Shown here: in pieces, positions 10,647 to 21,269 of the stretch
How the letters are laid out: each line of letters opens with the position of its first letter
Numbering within the stretch: position 1 is the stretch's first letter
From: Vibrio mimicus CAIM 602
GTDB lineage: Bacteria > Pseudomonadota > Gammaproteobacteria > Enterobacterales > Vibrionaceae
DNA length: 64,000 nt
Reading direction: 5' to 3'
Assembly (NCBI RefSeq): GCF_000338875.1
Contig: NZ_AOMO01000033.1
Location: 101,579-165,578, forward strand
The notes under the pieces: model-generated
What the model saw: only the letters and a program-made list of their open reading frames with translations
The model's database searches: none
What the model was told of the DNA's origin: nothing
Program-made: the position numbers and the translations under genes

Positions 10647-12326
10647 TTAAAGCTTAAAATGCCCAACCAGAGCGCCCATCTGTTGTCCTGAATGCGATAA
10701 GCTCGCACTCACGCTTTCCGTCTGTTTAAAGCTTTCACTGAGCTCATTCACAATATGCTGAATCGCGACCAGATTTTGATTGATGTCTTCCGCCACAGCG
10801 CTTTGTTGCTCCGCAGCTGAAGCGGTTTGAATGCCCATATCGTGAATTAAGCTCACCGCTTTAGAAATCCCCGCCAAACTCTCTTTAATCTGTACCGATT
10901 CTAGAGCCGTTTTCTCGCCACGTTCTTGGCTGATGTTCATACTGTTAACCGCTTTACTGACGCCTTGGTGTAGCGCATTAAGCATATCGCCAATCTCTTT
11001 GGTGCTGTTTTGGGTACGGCTCGCCAGAGAACGGACTTCATCAGCCACCACAGCAAAGCCGCGCCCTTGTTCACCAGCGCGAGCCGCTTCAATCGCTGCA
11101 TTCAGTGCCAGTAAGTTGGTTTGTTCAGCAATATCTCCGATCACTTTGAGCACTTGGGTGATCTTCGCGGCCTGTTGGCTGAGATCGCCCACTGCCGCAG
11201 AGGTTTGGTTAACTTCATTCACCAACTCGCCAATCCCGTCAATCGCAAGATTGACTTCTTTCTGCGCCACCTCGATTTGACTATTCGCTGATTCAATAGC
11301 TTGCGCCGTGGAATAGGTGTTGCTCGCCACTTCACGCGCCGTTGCACTCATTTCGGTGACGGCGGCCACCACTTTGTCGGTTTCCATGCAGTGACCATCC
11401 ATTTTCTGGCTGGCTTGCGAAGTTTGCCTGTCGAGATCCTGCGCGGCAATTTCAACATTGTTGGCCGACGCTCGAATATCCGTCATCAGTGGGTGCAGCT
11501 TATCCATAAAGGCGTTAAACGCTTTCGCCACATCGCCAATCTCATCTTGGCTTTCGACTTTAATGCGCGCGGTTAAGTCACCGCCACCGGCGGCCACATC
11601 TTGCAATGAACGCACGACATGCTGCAGCGGAGTAATACCGCGTGATACCAACATACTGACGACAACGATAGTCAGCACTAAACCCACCACAGAAAGTCCG
11701 ATCGCTGAGATCGTTTGATCGTAGAGATCCGCCTCACGCTGCGCACGAAAGTCCGCGACTTGCGTATCCACATCATCGATATAGATGCCCGTGCCTAATA
11801 CCCAATCCCATTTCGGTAGGTATTCTGCGTACCCCAGCTTCGGAGCTTGGGCGTTGATGGTCGGTTTATGCCAAGAGAAATAGAGGAAACCATCACCGGA
11901 TTTTGAAGCATCAATTAAGCCTGCAATCACCGCGACGCCATTTTCATCTTTCATGCCGTACAGGTTTTTGCCTTCCAGCTCAGGTTTAATGGCGTGTAGG
12001 GTATTTACCCCTTTTGAATCGTAAGCAAAGAAGTAGCCATCACTATCAAAACGCATCGCTTTGAGGATTTGCTTGGCTTGCTCTTGGTTTTCTCCCGCTT
12101 TATCACTTTCATATAAAGGTTTCACCGCAGTCACACCCATCATTAGATAGGCTTGCAGCTCTTTTTTCTTGGCATCAATCAGTTCCGTACGGTAGTTTTC
12201 CAGCTCTTTTTGTAAGCTGGACAATCCGCTGTGATAGTTCACTGCCATCACCAATGCGGTAATGATGATCAGCGGTATCACAGTCAGCAACAGTAATTTG
12301 GTACGGCTTCGTAGAGAAGACAGCAT
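10647..12326 (-). CDS. Methyl-accepting chemotaxis protein with Cache sensor
   Basis: 559 aa from ATG 12326, chosen for an AAAGGG Shine-Dalgarno just upstream. Order: N-terminal membrane segment ([19 protein letters not shown]), periplasmic single-Cache type sensor ([33 protein letters not shown]), second membrane segment near residue 200, HAMP, then the signalling hairpin with the highly conserved [20 protein letters not shown]. It should feed CheA/CheW chemotaxis. sCache domains often bind small carboxylates, but the ligand is unknown. No C-terminal NWETF-type tether. Divergent from coaBC. Confidence 0.93.
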   Translation of the reverse strand: MLSSLRSRTKLLLLTVIPLIIITALVMAVNYHSGLSSLQKELENYRTELIDAKKKELQAYLMMGVTAVKPLYESDKAGENQEQAKQILKAMRFDSDGYFFAYDSKGVNTLHAIKPELEGKNLYGMKDENGVAVIAGLIDASKSGDGFLYFSWHKPTINAQAPKLGYAEYLPKWDWVLGTGIYIDDVDTQVADFRAQREADLYDQTISAIGLSVVGLVLTIVVVSMLVSRGITPLQHVVRSLQDVAAGGGDLTARIKVESQDEIGDVAKAFNAFMDKLHPLMTDIRASANNVEIAAQDLDRQTSQASQKMDGHCMETDKVVAAVTEMSATAREVASNTYSTAQAIESANSQIEVAQKEVNLAIDGIGELVNEVNQTSAAVGDLSQQAAKITQVLKVIGDIAEQTNLLALNAAIEAARAGEQGRGFAVVADEVRSLASRTQNSTKEIGDMLNALHQGVSKAVNSMNISQERGEKTALESVQIKESLAGISKAVSLIHDMGIQTASAAEQQSAVAEDINQNLVAIQHIVNELSESFKQTESVSASLSHSGQQMGALVGHFKL

Positions 12327-12514
12327 AATGTTCCCTTTCATTATTGTTAGTCTTGTGAATTACTTATCTCATATCCATGGTCTATTGTCTGTGAAATGGG
12401 CGATGCTTTGCAGCTCGACCACTCACACTCCGTATGATGGTATGGCGCTGACACAACTCCGACATTTAGCGAGAGCTGTGCTAACATAGCGCGCAGATTT
12501 TTGAGGGATCCCAA

Positions 12515-13726
12515 ATGCAAACCCAAATGCAATCATTGGCAGGCAAAAAGATTCTGCTTGGTATCAGCGGCGGCATCGCTGCGTATAAGTGTGCAGAATT
12601 GACTCGTCGATTGGTGGAGCGCGGTGCGACCGTGCAAGTGGTCATGACCCACGCCGCCAAAGAATTCATTACTCCGCTGACCATACAGGCCGTTTCTGGA
12701 CGTCCCGTTTCTGATAGCTTGCTTGACCCAGCCGCAGAAGCCTCAATGGGGCATATCGAACTGGCCAAATGGGCGGATTTGGTGCTGCTTGCTCCTGCCA
12801 CTGCCGATCTCATCGCGCGCATGGCCGCGGGGATGGGGAATGATTTGCTGACCACGCTGATTCTGGCCACCAATGCCCCAGTGGCGATTGCTCCGGCCAT
12901 GAATCAACAAATGTATCGCAATATTGCTACCCAAGAAAATCTACAAACTCTAACACGCCGTGGTTACACCATTTGGGGCCCCGCTGCGGGCGAACAAGCC
13001 TGTGGCGATGTTGGCCCCGGCCGTATGTTGGAGCCGATGGAATTAGTGGCACGCTGCGAAAGCTTCTTCGCACCGAAAATTCTGCTCGGTAAACGTGTGC
13101 TGATCACCGCAGGTCCAACTCGTGAAGCACTTGACCCCGTACGCTATATCACCAATCACAGCTCAGGAAAAATGGGCTTTGCGCTGGCCAAAGCGGCCGC
13201 GCAACTCGGTGCTGAAGTCACATTGGTCAGCGGTCCGGTGCATTTGCCAACCCCTATGGGCGTCAATCGTATTGATGTGCAGAGCGCATTAGAGATGCAC
13301 AGCGCGGTGATGGCACAAGCCACATCGCACCAGATCTTTATTGCTTGCGCAGCCGTAGCCGATTATCGCCCACAAGCCGTGGCTGAACAGAAGATCAAAA
13401 AGAACAGCGACAACGATACGCTCACCGTTCAGATGGTGAAAAATCCCGATATCGTTGCGTCAGTCGCTGCTCTCACACAAGATCGACCATTTACCGTTGG
13501 CTTTGCGGCAGAAACGCAAGATGTCGAGACTTATGCGCGTGGCAAACTGGTGCGTAAAAATCTGGATATGATTTGTGCCAACGACGTATCGATTGCTGGA
13601 CAAGGCTTTAACAGCAACGACAACGCCTTGAGCGTGTTCTGGAAAGACGGGCAACAAAGCCTGCCTTTGACCAGTAAAGAAGCACTCGCCACCGCGGTGA
13701 TGCAATTAATTAACGACCAAATGTAG
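12515..13726 (+). CDS. coaBC: CoaBC: phosphopantothenoylcysteine decarboxylase / synthetase
   Basis: 403 aa, the full bifunctional length. CoaB joins phosphopantothenate to cysteine with CTP; CoaC decarboxylates the product with FMN. N-terminal HFCD flavoprotein domain: [10 protein letters not shown], the APAMNQQMY motif and the [13 protein letters not shown] catalytic-cysteine loop. C-terminal Coa[26 protein letters not shown] and a KIKKN lysine motif. Also known as dfp. Lies between radC/mcp and slmA, on the strand opposite to radC. Confidence 0.97.
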   Translation: MQTQMQSLAGKKILLGISGGIAAYKCAELTRRLVERGATVQVVMTHAAKEFITPLTIQAVSGRPVSDSLLDPAAEASMGHIELAKWADLVLLAPATADLIARMAAGMGNDLLTTLILATNAPVAIAPAMNQQMYRNIATQENLQTLTRRGYTIWGPAAGEQACGDVGPGRMLEPMELVARCESFFAPKILLGKRVLITAGPTREALDPVRYITNHSSGKMGFALAKAAAQLGAEVTLVSGPVHLPTPMGVNRIDVQSALEMHSAVMAQATSHQIFIACAAVADYRPQAVAEQKIKKNSDNDTLTVQMVKNPDIVASVAALTQDRPFTVGFAAETQDVETYARGKLVRKNLDMICANDVSIAGQGFNSNDNALSVFWKDGQQSLPLTSKEALATAVMQLINDQM

Positions 13727-13887
13727 GTGCTATTTTCGCCACCTACTTCAACCATTTTTATCAACACGCTTCGAACAACCTCTGAGCTTAGTTAAACTTG
13801 AAGGGTTTCATCTCCGTCGCAGACTTTCTGGCTGCGGCGGCGTATTTTTTGTTCATCAGCAGTGATAACCAAAAGGAAAGACGGGGC

Positions 13888-14477
13888 ATGGCCGGCAATA
13901 AGAAAATCAACCGACGCGAAGAAATCCTGCAAGCTCTGGCAGAAATGCTTGAATCCAATGAAGGGGCTTCGCGCATTACTACCGCAAAACTGGCCAAACA
14001 GGTTGGCGTTTCAGAAGCAGCGCTCTACCGCCACTTCCCCAGCAAAGCTCGTATGTTTGAAGGCTGATTGAGTTTATTGAAGAGTCGCTGATGTCGCGCA
14101 TCAACCGTATCTTTGATGAAGAAAAAGACACGCTCAATCGCATTCGTTTGGTGATGCAACTCTTGCTCGCCTTTGCAGAACGTAACCCTGGCTTGACACG
14201 CATTCTCTCAGGACATGCTTTAATGTTTGAGAATGAACGCTTGCGCGATCGCATCAACCAGTTGTTTGAACGCATTGAAACTTCTTTGCGCCAAATTCTG
14301 CGCGAACGTAAAATCCGCGAAGGAAAATCCTTCCCGGTCGATGAAAACATTCTTGCCGCGCAATTGCTCGGTCAGGTGGAAGGCAGTCTGAACCGCTTCG
14401 TGCGTTCCGATTTCAAATATCTGCCGACCGCCAATTTTGATGAGTACTGGGCACTGCTGAGTGCACAGATTAAGTGA
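13888..14477 (+). pseudogene. slmA: Nucleoid occlusion factor SlmA, frameshifted
   Basis: SlmA is a TetR-family DNA-binding protein that blocks FtsZ ring assembly over the nucleoid. Reading from ATG 13888 gives the intact HTH region ([25 protein letters not shown]) and then a premature TGA at about 14065. The rest of the protein ([32 protein letters not shown], and so on, ending at 14477) continues in the next frame. Inserting one C after GGC at about 14064 (GGCCTGATTGAG) restores a full 196-residue protein. One missing base explains everything, so sequencing error or a recent null allele are both possible. The end overlaps the next gene's possible GTG start. Confidence 0.88.
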
Positions 14478-14482
14478 GAACA

Positions 14483-15430
14483 ATGAGTCAAGAAAAATAC
14501 AGCAAACCTGCATTCACACTCTCTTTATTGCACCCTAAACATTGGGGTGTCTGGTTTGGTTTTGGCTTGTTAGCCCTGTTGGTTAACCTACTTCCTTACC
14601 CTGTTTTGCTAAAAATCGGCCGCGGCTTAGGCCAATTTTCGATGCGTTTCGGTAAAAAACGCGTTCATATTGCCAAACGCAATCTGGAATTGGCTTTCCC
14701 GACCATGAGCCAAAGCGAGATCGACGCTTTTGTGCTGGAAAACTTCAAAAATACTGGCGCGGCTCTGATTGAAACTGGGATCACTTGGTTCTGGCCAACC
14801 TGGCGCTTTAAGCGCATTTTGATTGATAAAGATACCCAAGCGATTCGCCAACATTCCGAAGCAGGCAAAGGGGTTTTGCTCTGTTGCGTGCATGCGCTCA
14901 ATCTGGAAATTACCGCGCGCGCTTTTGCTGTGCTAGGCATCGGTGGCTATGGCGTGTATCGTCCGCACAGTAATCCTGCCTATGAATTCATCCAGTACCG
15001 TGGTCGGACACGCAATGGCAATAAGCTTATCAACCGAACCGATATTAAGCAGATGATCCGCGTGTTACGCCAAGGCGAGCGTCTGTTCTATTTGCCGGAC
15101 CAAGACTATGGCCACAACAAATCGGTGTTTGTGCCTTTCTTTGCGGTACAAGAGGCGTGCACCACAACAGGCACCAGCATTTTGGCTTACACCAGCCACT
15201 GCGCGATTGTGATTGGTTCTGGCTTCCGTAACGCTGAAGGGCGCTATGAGATCATGGCCGATAAATCAATTGAAGCGGACTACCCACAAAAAGATGAAAC
15301 CGCAGCCGCGGCTTACATGAATAAATTTGTCGAAGAGATTATACTGCGCGCCCCCGAGCAATGGATGTGGCTGCACAAACGCTTCAAATCCTTGCCGGAC
15401 ATTGAACTGACTAACTCGCGCTATCAGTAA
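14483..15430 (+). CDS. lpxL: Lipid A secondary acyltransferase, LpxL type
   Basis: 315 aa from ATG 14483 (a GTG at 14474 is an alternative). Member of the LpxL/LpxM/HtrB family that adds a secondary acyl chain from acyl-ACP to Kdo2-lipid A at the inner membrane. Visible: N-terminal LHPKHWGVWFGFG membrane segment, the catalytic HX4E motif in VHALNLE, and the YLPDQDYG motif. Next to a second acyltransferase, as in V. cholerae where the first acts as LpxL (myristate) and the second as LpxN (3-hydroxylaurate). Which gene adds which chain is taken from published V. cholerae work, not from this sequence. Confidence 0.9.
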   Translation: MSQEKYSKPAFTLSLLHPKHWGVWFGFGLLALLVNLLPYPVLLKIGRGLGQFSMRFGKKRVHIAKRNLELAFPTMSQSEIDAFVLENFKNTGAALIETGITWFWPTWRFKRILIDKDTQAIRQHSEAGKGVLLCCVHALNLEITARAFAVLGIGGYGVYRPHSNPAYEFIQYRGRTRNGNKLINRTDIKQMIRVLRQGERLFYLPDQDYGHNKSVFVPFFAVQEACTTTGTSILAYTSHCAIVIGSGFRNAEGRYEIMADKSIEADYPQKDETAAAAYMNKFVEEIILRAPEQWMWLHKRFKSLPDIELTNSRYQ

Positions 15431-15448
15431 AGCAGTAAAGGTGAATTT

Positions 15449-16426
15449 GTGAGCGATCAAGACAACGGCGTGACTCGCCATCTACATAACCCGCAATTTG
15501 AGTGGCGCTTTTTGCATCCAAAACATTGGGGGACTTGGATTGGCATCGCTTTCGCGGCACTGTTGGCCTTTATTCCTTGGCGCTTGCGTGATCGACTGGC
15601 GAAACCTTTGGTGCCACTCATCATCAAGAAAAATGGCCGCGTAGTACGCCGCGCTCAGGTTAACCTCGCCTACTGCTTTCCAGAGAAAAGTGAGCAAGAG
15701 CGCGAGCAGATCCTGCATGATACTTTTGTGAAAGCCTCGCAGTTTATGCTCGGTTATTCAGAGCTGTTGGTGCGTTCAACTCGCTACAATAACTCGCGTG
15801 GCGAACTGATTGGCGAAGAGAACTTGCTGCCGCTGCTGGATAGCGGTGAGCGCGTGATTTTGTTAGTCCCACACTCTTGGGCGATCGATTATGCCGCCGT
15901 CATGCTGGCAGCTCGTGGCTATAAAGTCGCGAACATCATGAAGCCACAGCGCAACCCGATTGCCGATTGGCTAATGCACGTCCAGCGCATGCAGTATGGT
16001 GGCCGTATTTTTACTCGCGAATCTGGCATCAAACCTTTCTTGCGTTCGATTCAATCTGGCTATGTTGGCTACTGGGTGCCGGATGAAGACCACGGCCCGC
16101 AAAACTCAGTATTTGTACCGTTTTTTGCTACCGAAAAAGCCACGCTCAAAGGTTTTGGCAAAATGGCTAAGCTGTGCAAAGCGCACGTGGTGCCTTTAAT
16201 GTCATGCTACAACAGTGACTCAGGCCGTTATGAAGTGCACATTTTGCCTGCGCTGCAAAACTTCCCAACCGGCGATGAAGAAGCCGATGCACTGGCGATG
16301 AACCGAGCGATTGAAGCGCTGGTCACACCGCAGCCTGAGCAGTACATGTGGAACTTGTCTTTGCTGAAAACTCAGCGTGATGGCAGTGAAATTTACGACA
16401 ACTCCCACCATGGCGATCAAAGCTAA
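15449..16426 (+). CDS. lpxN: Lipid A secondary acyltransferase, LpxN type
   Basis: 325 aa from GTG 15449. Same family as its upstream neighbour: membrane-proximal FLHPKHWGTWIGIAF, catalytic HX4D in PHSWAID, and WVPDEDHG. In V. cholerae the gene in this position (LpxN) adds 3-hydroxylaurate to lipid A, and that hydroxyl chain is needed for glycine modification and polymyxin resistance through AlmEFG. Eighteen bases separate it from lpxL, so the pair is co-transcribed, and a bidirectional terminator follows. Ortholog assignment rests on position and similarity. Confidence 0.88.
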   Translation: MSDQDNGVTRHLHNPQFEWRFLHPKHWGTWIGIAFAALLAFIPWRLRDRLAKPLVPLIIKKNGRVVRRAQVNLAYCFPEKSEQEREQILHDTFVKASQFMLGYSELLVRSTRYNNSRGELIGEENLLPLLDSGERVILLVPHSWAIDYAAVMLAARGYKVANIMKPQRNPIADWLMHVQRMQYGGRIFTRESGIKPFLRSIQSGYVGYWVPDEDHGPQNSVFVPFFATEKATLKGFGKMAKLCKAHVVPLMSCYNSDSGRYEVHILPALQNFPTGDEEADALAMNRAIEALVTPQPEQYMWNLSLLKTQRDGSEIYDNSHHGDQS

Positions 16427-16451
16427 GCGTTTTGTTCTTGAGCTTAGTGCT

Positions 16452-16482
16452 AAAAAAACAGCCTCAATTGAGGCTGTTTTTT
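16452..16482. terminator. Bidirectional terminator between lpxN and pyrE
   Basis: Self-complementary core AACAGCCTCAATTGAGGCTGTT flanked by A and T runs, suited to both converging genes. Confidence 0.85.
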
Positions 16483-16511
16483 CGTTTTAGGCTTGGGTTG
16501 GATGAATGCGC

Positions 16512-17153
16512 TTAAATGCCGTACTGTGCGCGGTACGCTTTCACCGCCTCTAGATGCTCAGTGTTGTTACCTTGCTGTTCAAGATAAGTGATGAGATCCG
16601 TCAGGCTCACAATCGAAATCACCGCACAACCGAAATCACGTTCCACTTCTTGAATCGCAGACAGCTCTCCCTTGCCTTTCTCTTGGCGATCAATCGCCAC
16701 TAGCACACCGGCTAAATCGGCGTGGTTGGCTTGGATAAGCTCCATCGATTCACGAATTGCAGTACCGGCAGTGATCACATCATCCACCAGCATAATACGG
16801 CCTTCTAACTTGCTGCCAACCAGATTACCGCCTTCGCCGTGATTTTTGGCCTCTTTGCGGTTAAAGCAGTATGGCGTATCCACATCGTGGTGATCCGCCA
16901 ACGCGACTGCTGTGGTGGTAGCAATCGGAATGCCTTTGTAAGCAGGGCCAAACAGCACATCAAACTCAATACCTGAATCAACTAACGCTGCAGCGTAAAA
17001 ACGGCCCAAGCGCGCTAAATCACGGCCAGTATTAAACAGACCAGCGTTAAAGAAATAAGGACTTTTACGGCCTGATTTCAAAGTAAATTCGCCAAACTTC
17101 AGCACCTGTTTCTCTAGGGCAAACTCAATAAATTCACGCTGGTACGCTTTCAT
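16512..17153 (-). CDS. pyrE: Orotate phosphoribosyltransferase
   Basis: 213 aa from ATG 17153. Converts orotate and PRPP to OMP in pyrimidine synthesis. The PRPP-binding loop [13 protein letters not shown] and the flexible-loop region [11 protein letters not shown] are intact, as are FGPAYKGIP and [14 protein letters not shown]. It is downstream of rph on the same strand, the familiar rph-pyrE pair, but an ERIC repeat and the rph terminator lie between them, so pyrE may depend on its own promoter or on readthrough. Confidence 0.97.
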   Translation of the reverse strand: MKAYQREFIEFALEKQVLKFGEFTLKSGRKSPYFFNAGLFNTGRDLARLGRFYAAALVDSGIEFDVLFGPAYKGIPIATTTAVALADHHDVDTPYCFNRKEAKNHGEGGNLVGSKLEGRIMLVDDVITAGTAIRESMELIQANHADLAGVLVAIDRQEKGKGELSAIQEVERDFGCAVISIVSLTDLITYLEQQGNNTEHLEAVKAYRAQYGI

Positions 17154-17187
17154 CACATCTTCTCTAATTTACGATTTAAGAACAATT

Positions 17188-17314
17188 CATCTTCTAAGAT
17201 ATTGCCGTGAGGGCAAGGCAGCAAAACTTTGAGTCCCTAGGAGCTTACTGAAGTAAGTGACTAGTGCAAAAAGTACTTGCTAACGCAGCCATCGCGTCAA
17301 TATCGACGAAGATG
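17188..17314. repeat. ERIC (enterobacterial repetitive intergenic consensus) element
   Basis: Exactly 127 bp, the canonical ERIC length. It begins CATCTTCTAAGATATTG and ends with the imperfect complement CAATATCGACGAAGATG. The centre has the diagnostic palindromic core AGGAGCTTACTGAAGTAAGT, matching the ERIC1R/ERIC2 primer regions. ERICs are non-autonomous, intergenic and known in vibrios. It sits between rph and pyrE and would be transcribed if pyrE is read from upstream. Confidence 0.93.
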
Positions 17315-17319
17315 AGGGC

Positions 17320-17346
17320 AAAAAAATAGCCCCCAATTGGGAGCTA
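17320..17346 (-). terminator. Rho-independent terminator of rph
   Basis: Hairpin TAGCTCCCAATTGGGGGCTA on the minus strand followed by seven T, starting six bases after the rph stop. Confidence 0.85.
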
Positions 17347-17351
17347 CTTGA

Positions 17352-18068
17352 TCAATCTAATAACGATGCCTTCTGCACCGCGACAATATCCGCAATGCCT
17401 TTTTTGGCCACGGCCAACAATTCCAGCAACTGCTCATGACTGAACGGCTCACCTTCGGCGGTGCCTTGGATTTCAATCATCTTGCCTTCTTCGGTCATTA
17501 CCACGTTCATATCCGTGTCAGCGGCTGAATCTTCAACGTATTCCAGATCGCACAGCACGTCTTCACCCAAGATACCAACCGAAACCGCAGCCACATGGCC
17601 TTTCATCGGGTTCTTCTTCAGTTGGCCTTTAGCCATCAAATGAGCAAAAGCATCAGCCAGCGCCACGCTTGCACCGGTAATCGAAGCAGTACGCGTACCG
17701 CCATCGGCTTGAATCACATCACAATCAACCGTGATCATGATTTCGCTCATCGCTTCCAGATCCACCACCGCACGTAGGCTGCGCGCGATCAGACGTTGGA
17801 TTTCCATGGTACGACCGCCTTGCTTACCATTGGTCGCTTCACGGCGCGTGCGTGAATGGGTTGCGCGTGGCAACATGCCGTATTCCGCGGTGACCCAGCC
17901 TTTACCTTGGCCTTTTAACCAACGTGGCACACCTTCTTCAATGCTGGCATTACACAACACTTTGGTGTTGCCAAATTCCACCAACACCGAGCCTTCTGCG
18001 TATGCAGTGTAGTTGCGGGTGATTTTGATGGGGCGAACTTGGTCCGCAGCGCGGTTATCTGGACGCAT
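17352..18068 (-). CDS. rph: Ribonuclease PH
   Basis: 238 aa from ATG 18068 ([14 protein letters not shown]), the family-standard start; the frame is open 19 codons further. Phosphorolytic 3'-5' exoribonuclease that trims tRNA 3' ends. Conserved [19 protein letters not shown] and [15 protein letters not shown] (phosphate and active-site region) are intact. The C-terminus is full length, unlike the frameshifted rph of E. coli K-12. Divergent from yicC. Confidence 0.97.
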   Translation of the reverse strand: MRPDNRAADQVRPIKITRNYTAYAEGSVLVEFGNTKVLCNASIEEGVPRWLKGQGKGWVTAEYGMLPRATHSRTRREATNGKQGGRTMEIQRLIARSLRAVVDLEAMSEIMITVDCDVIQADGGTRTASITGASVALADAFAHLMAKGQLKKNPMKGHVAAVSVGILGEDVLCDLEYVEDSAADTDMNVVMTEEGKMIEIQGTAEGEPFSHEQLLELLAVAKKGIADIVAVQKASLLD

Positions 18069-18231
18069 AGGGTCTCGACCTTCTCGTGGCTGTATCAATT
18101 CGGTTGGGGCGAGATTATAGCCCAAAGCCCCTACAGGCGCTAGGTTAACGAATTCAGCACGGTAGCGCCGTTTTGCCTGCTTTGCTACTATTAGCGCCAG
18201 TCACAAAGAGATGAAAGCAAAGGACATCCTG

Positions 18232-19098
18232 ATGATTTACAGCATGACTGCGTACGCACGCAAAGAAGTCAAAGGCGATTGGGGCAGCGCCGTGTGGGAA
18301 ATTCGCTCGGTTAACCAACGTTATTTAGAAACGTACTTCCGCCTGCCTGAGCAGTTCCGTGGTTTAGAGCCACTGCTGCGCGAGCGTTTTCGTCAACGCC
18401 TGTCACGCGGTAAAATCGAGTGTCATTTGCGCTTTGAAGCCAATTCAGCCGCGCAAAGCCATCTCACCATCAATGAAGCACTTGCACAGCAAGTGATTAA
18501 TGCAGCAAGCCAAATCATGCACATGACTGGTGAACTCAGCCGCATTAACCCATTCCAAGTGATGCAGTGGCCGGGCGTGATGGAAACCCCAGAGCAAGAT
18601 ATGGATGCCATCAACCAAGCGCTACTCAGTGCGTTTGATGAGGGTGTGGATGAGTTTATCGCCGCGCGTGGCCGTGAAGGCGACAACATGAAAGCGCTGA
18701 TTGAGCAACGTTTGGAAGCAATCAGCGCCGAAGTGGTCAAAGTGCGTGCACGTATGCCAGAAATTCTCGAGTGGCAACGCGAGCGTCTATTCAGCAAATT
18801 TGAAGAAGCGAAAATCGAGCTCGATGCGAGCCGTGTAGAGCAAGAGCTGATCCTGCTGGCTCAGAAGTCAGATGTGGCCGAAGAGCTGGATCGCCTCGAC
18901 TCTCATGTCAAAGAAGCGCGTGAAGTGCTGAAAAAAGGCGGCTCATGTGGCCGCAAACTTGATTTCATGATGCAAGAATTCAACCGTGAGTCGAACACGT
19001 TGGCCTCGAAATCCATCTCGACCGATATCACTGCCTCCGGTGTGGAGCTGAAAGTGCTTATCGAACAGATGCGCGAGCAGATCCAAAACATCGAATAA
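18232..19098 (+). CDS. yicC: YicC family endoribonuclease-like protein
   Basis: 288 aa from ATG 18232 (MIYSMTAYARKE), matching the E. coli YicC start (MIRSMTAYAR) and preceded by AAGGA; the frame opens seven codons upstream. YicC proteins have an N-terminal YicC domain and a C-terminal DUF1732 domain; here the latter contains the conserved GRKLDFMMQEFNRESNTL and SKS segments. Recent work links the family to RNA cleavage and sRNA turnover. The divergent rph-yicC arrangement is conserved in gamma-proteobacteria. Confidence 0.93.
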   Translation: MIYSMTAYARKEVKGDWGSAVWEIRSVNQRYLETYFRLPEQFRGLEPLLRERFRQRLSRGKIECHLRFEANSAAQSHLTINEALAQQVINAASQIMHMTGELSRINPFQVMQWPGVMETPEQDMDAINQALLSAFDEGVDEFIAARGREGDNMKALIEQRLEAISAEVVKVRARMPEILEWQRERLFSKFEEAKIELDASRVEQELILLAQKSDVAEELDRLDSHVKEAREVLKKGGSCGRKLDFMMQEFNRESNTLASKSISTDITASGVELKVLIEQMREQIQNIE

Positions 19099-19102
19099 TC
19101 CT

Positions 19103-19126
19103 AAAGCCTCGTTGATTCGAGGCTTT
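19103..19126 (+). terminator. Terminator of yicC
   Basis: Nine-base stem AAAGCCTCG / CGAGGCTTT, loop of six, followed by T residues, right after the yicC stop. Confidence 0.8.
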
Positions 19127-19163
19127 TATCTAATGTCCTTTACCTCTTATTGATTGGAACCCC

Positions 19164-19652
19164 ATGGAACGACTCATAGAAAAGCTTCTCTACTCTGCAC
19201 GTTGGATTATGGCGCCGATTTATCTTGGTTTAAGCCTGATCCTGCTTGCGTTGGGTATTAAATTTTTCCAAGAGATTTTTCACCTACTGCCGAATATTTT
19301 TACCATCAAAGAAGTCGATTTGATCCTGATTGCGCTCTCGTTGATTGACGTGTCACTGGTCGGCGGTTTGATTGTGATGGTGATGTTTTCGGGCTATGAA
19401 AACTTCGTCTCTAAGCTCGATATCGATGAGGGTGAGGACAAACTCGGCTGGCTAGGCAAGCTCGATACCAGTTCGCTGAAAAACAAGGTTTCCGCTTCAA
19501 TTGTGGCGATCTCTTCGATTCATCTGCTCAAGGTGTTTATGAACACTGAAAACATCGCCAGTGACAAAATCAAATGGTACTTGCTGCTGCACATTACCTT
19601 TGTATTGTCGGCTTTTGCGATGGGCTACCTAGACAAGCTCACCAAGAAATAA
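19164..19652 (+). CDS. UPF0114 (YqhA) family membrane protein
   Basis: 162 aa. Four predicted membrane segments: about 15-35, 52-75, 105-125 and 135-155. Family-typical sequences are [14 protein letters not shown] at the N-terminus, [23 protein letters not shown] in the middle and [16 protein letters not shown] later. UPF0114 proteins are inner-membrane proteins of unknown function found widely in proteobacteria. Monocistronic, between yicC and the mur genes, with terminators on both sides. Confidence 0.88.
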   Translation: MERLIEKLLYSARWIMAPIYLGLSLILLALGIKFFQEIFHLLPNIFTIKEVDLILIALSLIDVSLVGGLIVMVMFSGYENFVSKLDIDEGEDKLGWLGKLDTSSLKNKVSASIVAISSIHLLKVFMNTENIASDKIKWYLLLHITFVLSAFAMGYLDKLTKK

Positions 19653-19678
19653 GCTGATTTCGAGTATCGACATGCAAA

Positions 19679-19708
19679 GAAAACGCCCTCATTGAAGGGC
19701 GTTTTGAC
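19679..19708. terminator. Bidirectional terminator after the UPF0114 gene
   Basis: AAAACGCCCT / AGGGCGTTTT stem with A and T flanks. Confidence 0.85.
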
Positions 19709-19793
19709 TATACCGAAACAACGCTTTGTCGCTGGTATGAAAGGGCATCCTCTTCCTCGAATGAATAAGAGGATAACCTATAGGGTTCAACGG

Positions 19794-21239
19794 TCAGCTT
19801 AGATCGACGTCTTTGCAACCAAAGAAGTAAGTGGTGATGAAGCCGACAGCATAGGAGATGAGCAGGCCACCGACAAACACCGCCATACCAGCAAAAATAC
19901 CTTCGGCTGAAGTCATCAGAGGGATCGCCACTACACCGGATGGGCCAAACACGGTATTGAGGCCAACCGGCAAACCCAAATAAGAGATGAGGCCAATAAA
20001 GAACCCGCCCGCCGCACCACCGATACAAGCGGTGACAAAAGGTTTCACGCGCGGTAGCGTCACACCATAAATCAGCGGTTCACCGATGCCAAGAATCCCC
20101 GGGATGATCGCTCCTTTAATTTGGGTACGAATCGTTGTCTCTTTTTTGGCTCTGGCATACAGCGCCAGTGATGCGCCTACTTGCCCAGCCCCCGCCATCG
20201 CAAGGATTGGGAATAGTGAGTTAAAGCCTTGCGCTTCCATCAACGCAAAATACACAGGCACAAAACCTTGGTGAATACCAAACACGACCGCAATCAAAAA
20301 CAACCCAGCCAAAATCGCTGCACCTAACGGGTTATCGTTGAGATTTAAGAACAACCATGACATGCCTTTAAACAGCTCACCACCGATTGGCATGATGATA
20401 AGGAAAGTCACAGCGCCCATGATCAGCAAAGTCACAACGGAAGTCAGGATCATGTCCAAATCATCCGGCATGTATTCACGGACTTTACGCTCCACTTGCG
20501 TACCTAAAATCGCCGCCAGTAGTACACCGATAATGTTGCCACGCGGGTCAATCGCAAAACCAAAGAACTCACTCATGCCGGAGTAGAAACCTTTGGTTGC
20601 CTCTGGATCATAACCGAGCACAAACAGCGAAGCCAGAATCGCCCCGTTCACACCGGAACCGCCAAATGCCTGCTGAGCGTTATAACCAATCAAGATGCTG
20701 AGAAACGCAAACAGTCCTTTGCCAAACACCTTGAGATAAGCGATCAAATCGACCATAAACACACTCGGTGTTTGCCCGACAACAAAGATTTGCTCTAACA
20801 AAGTGGCAATGCCCAACATTAAACCCGCAGCAATAAATCCGGGGATCAGCGGGGTAAAAATGGTGGCAAACTTGCTCAAAAAGCGTTGTACCGCGCTGGT
20901 TTGCTTGCTCTTCATCTGCTTTTTCTGCTCCGCGGCAATCGTGGAGAGATCGGCATCCGTCGCCGCTGGCGCAATATTTTCGCCCGATTCAATCAAGGCA
21001 TTCATCATATCCGCTGCGGTTTGCGCTTTACCGGGACCGAGGATGATTTGCAATTGGGCATCGCTCTCAACCACCCCCATTACCCCCGCGATTTGTTTCA
21101 GGGCGGCGTGATCGGCCAACGCAGAATTATTCAGCGTTAAACGAAGACGGGTCATACAGTTTCCACATTTGGCGACGTTACCACTGCCGCCCACCAGTGA
21201 CAGCACTTGTGCCATCATGGTTTGGGTTATTTTGGCCAT
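19794..21239 (-). CDS. murP: PTS EIIBC component, N-acetylmuramic acid type
   Basis: 481 aa. N-terminal EIIB domain with the phosphorylated Cys28 in [11 protein letters not shown]; then an EIIC domain with about ten membrane segments and the glucose-superfamily motif [19 protein letters not shown] near residue 390. There is no EIIA domain, so it must use a separate EIIA (the glucose-type Crr in E. coli MurP). The product MurNAc-6-phosphate would be handled by MurQ. It lies 30 bases downstream of murQ and both are divergent from murR, which supports the substrate. Preceded by a GGAG site. Confidence 0.9.
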   Translation of the reverse strand: MAKITQTMMAQVLSLVGGSGNVAKCGNCMTRLRLTLNNSALADHAALKQIAGVMGVVESDAQLQIILGPGKAQTAADMMNALIESGENIAPAATDADLSTIAAEQKKQMKSKQTSAVQRFLSKFATIFTPLIPGFIAAGLMLGIATLLEQIFVVGQTPSVFMVDLIAYLKVFGKGLFAFLSILIGYNAQQAFGGSGVNGAILASLFVLGYDPEATKGFYSGMSEFFGFAIDPRGNIIGVLLAAILGTQVERKVREYMPDDLDMILTSVVTLLIMGAVTFLIIMPIGGELFKGMSWLFLNLNDNPLGAAILAGLFLIAVVFGIHQGFVPVYFALMEAQGFNSLFPILAMAGAGQVGASLALYARAKKETTIRTQIKGAIIPGILGIGEPLIYGVTLPRVKPFVTACIGGAAGGFFIGLISYLGLPVGLNTVFGPSGVVAIPLMTSAEGIFAGMAVFVGGLLISYAVGFITTYFFGCKDVDLS

Positions 21240-21269
21240 AGCTGGCTCCTTGTGTTGTCTCTTCCTGTT

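Noticed and set aside
17188..17314. Possible insertion sequence or attachment site between rph and pyrE
   Set aside because: Length and inverted-repeat core match ERIC exactly; there is no transposase and no target-site duplication that I can see.
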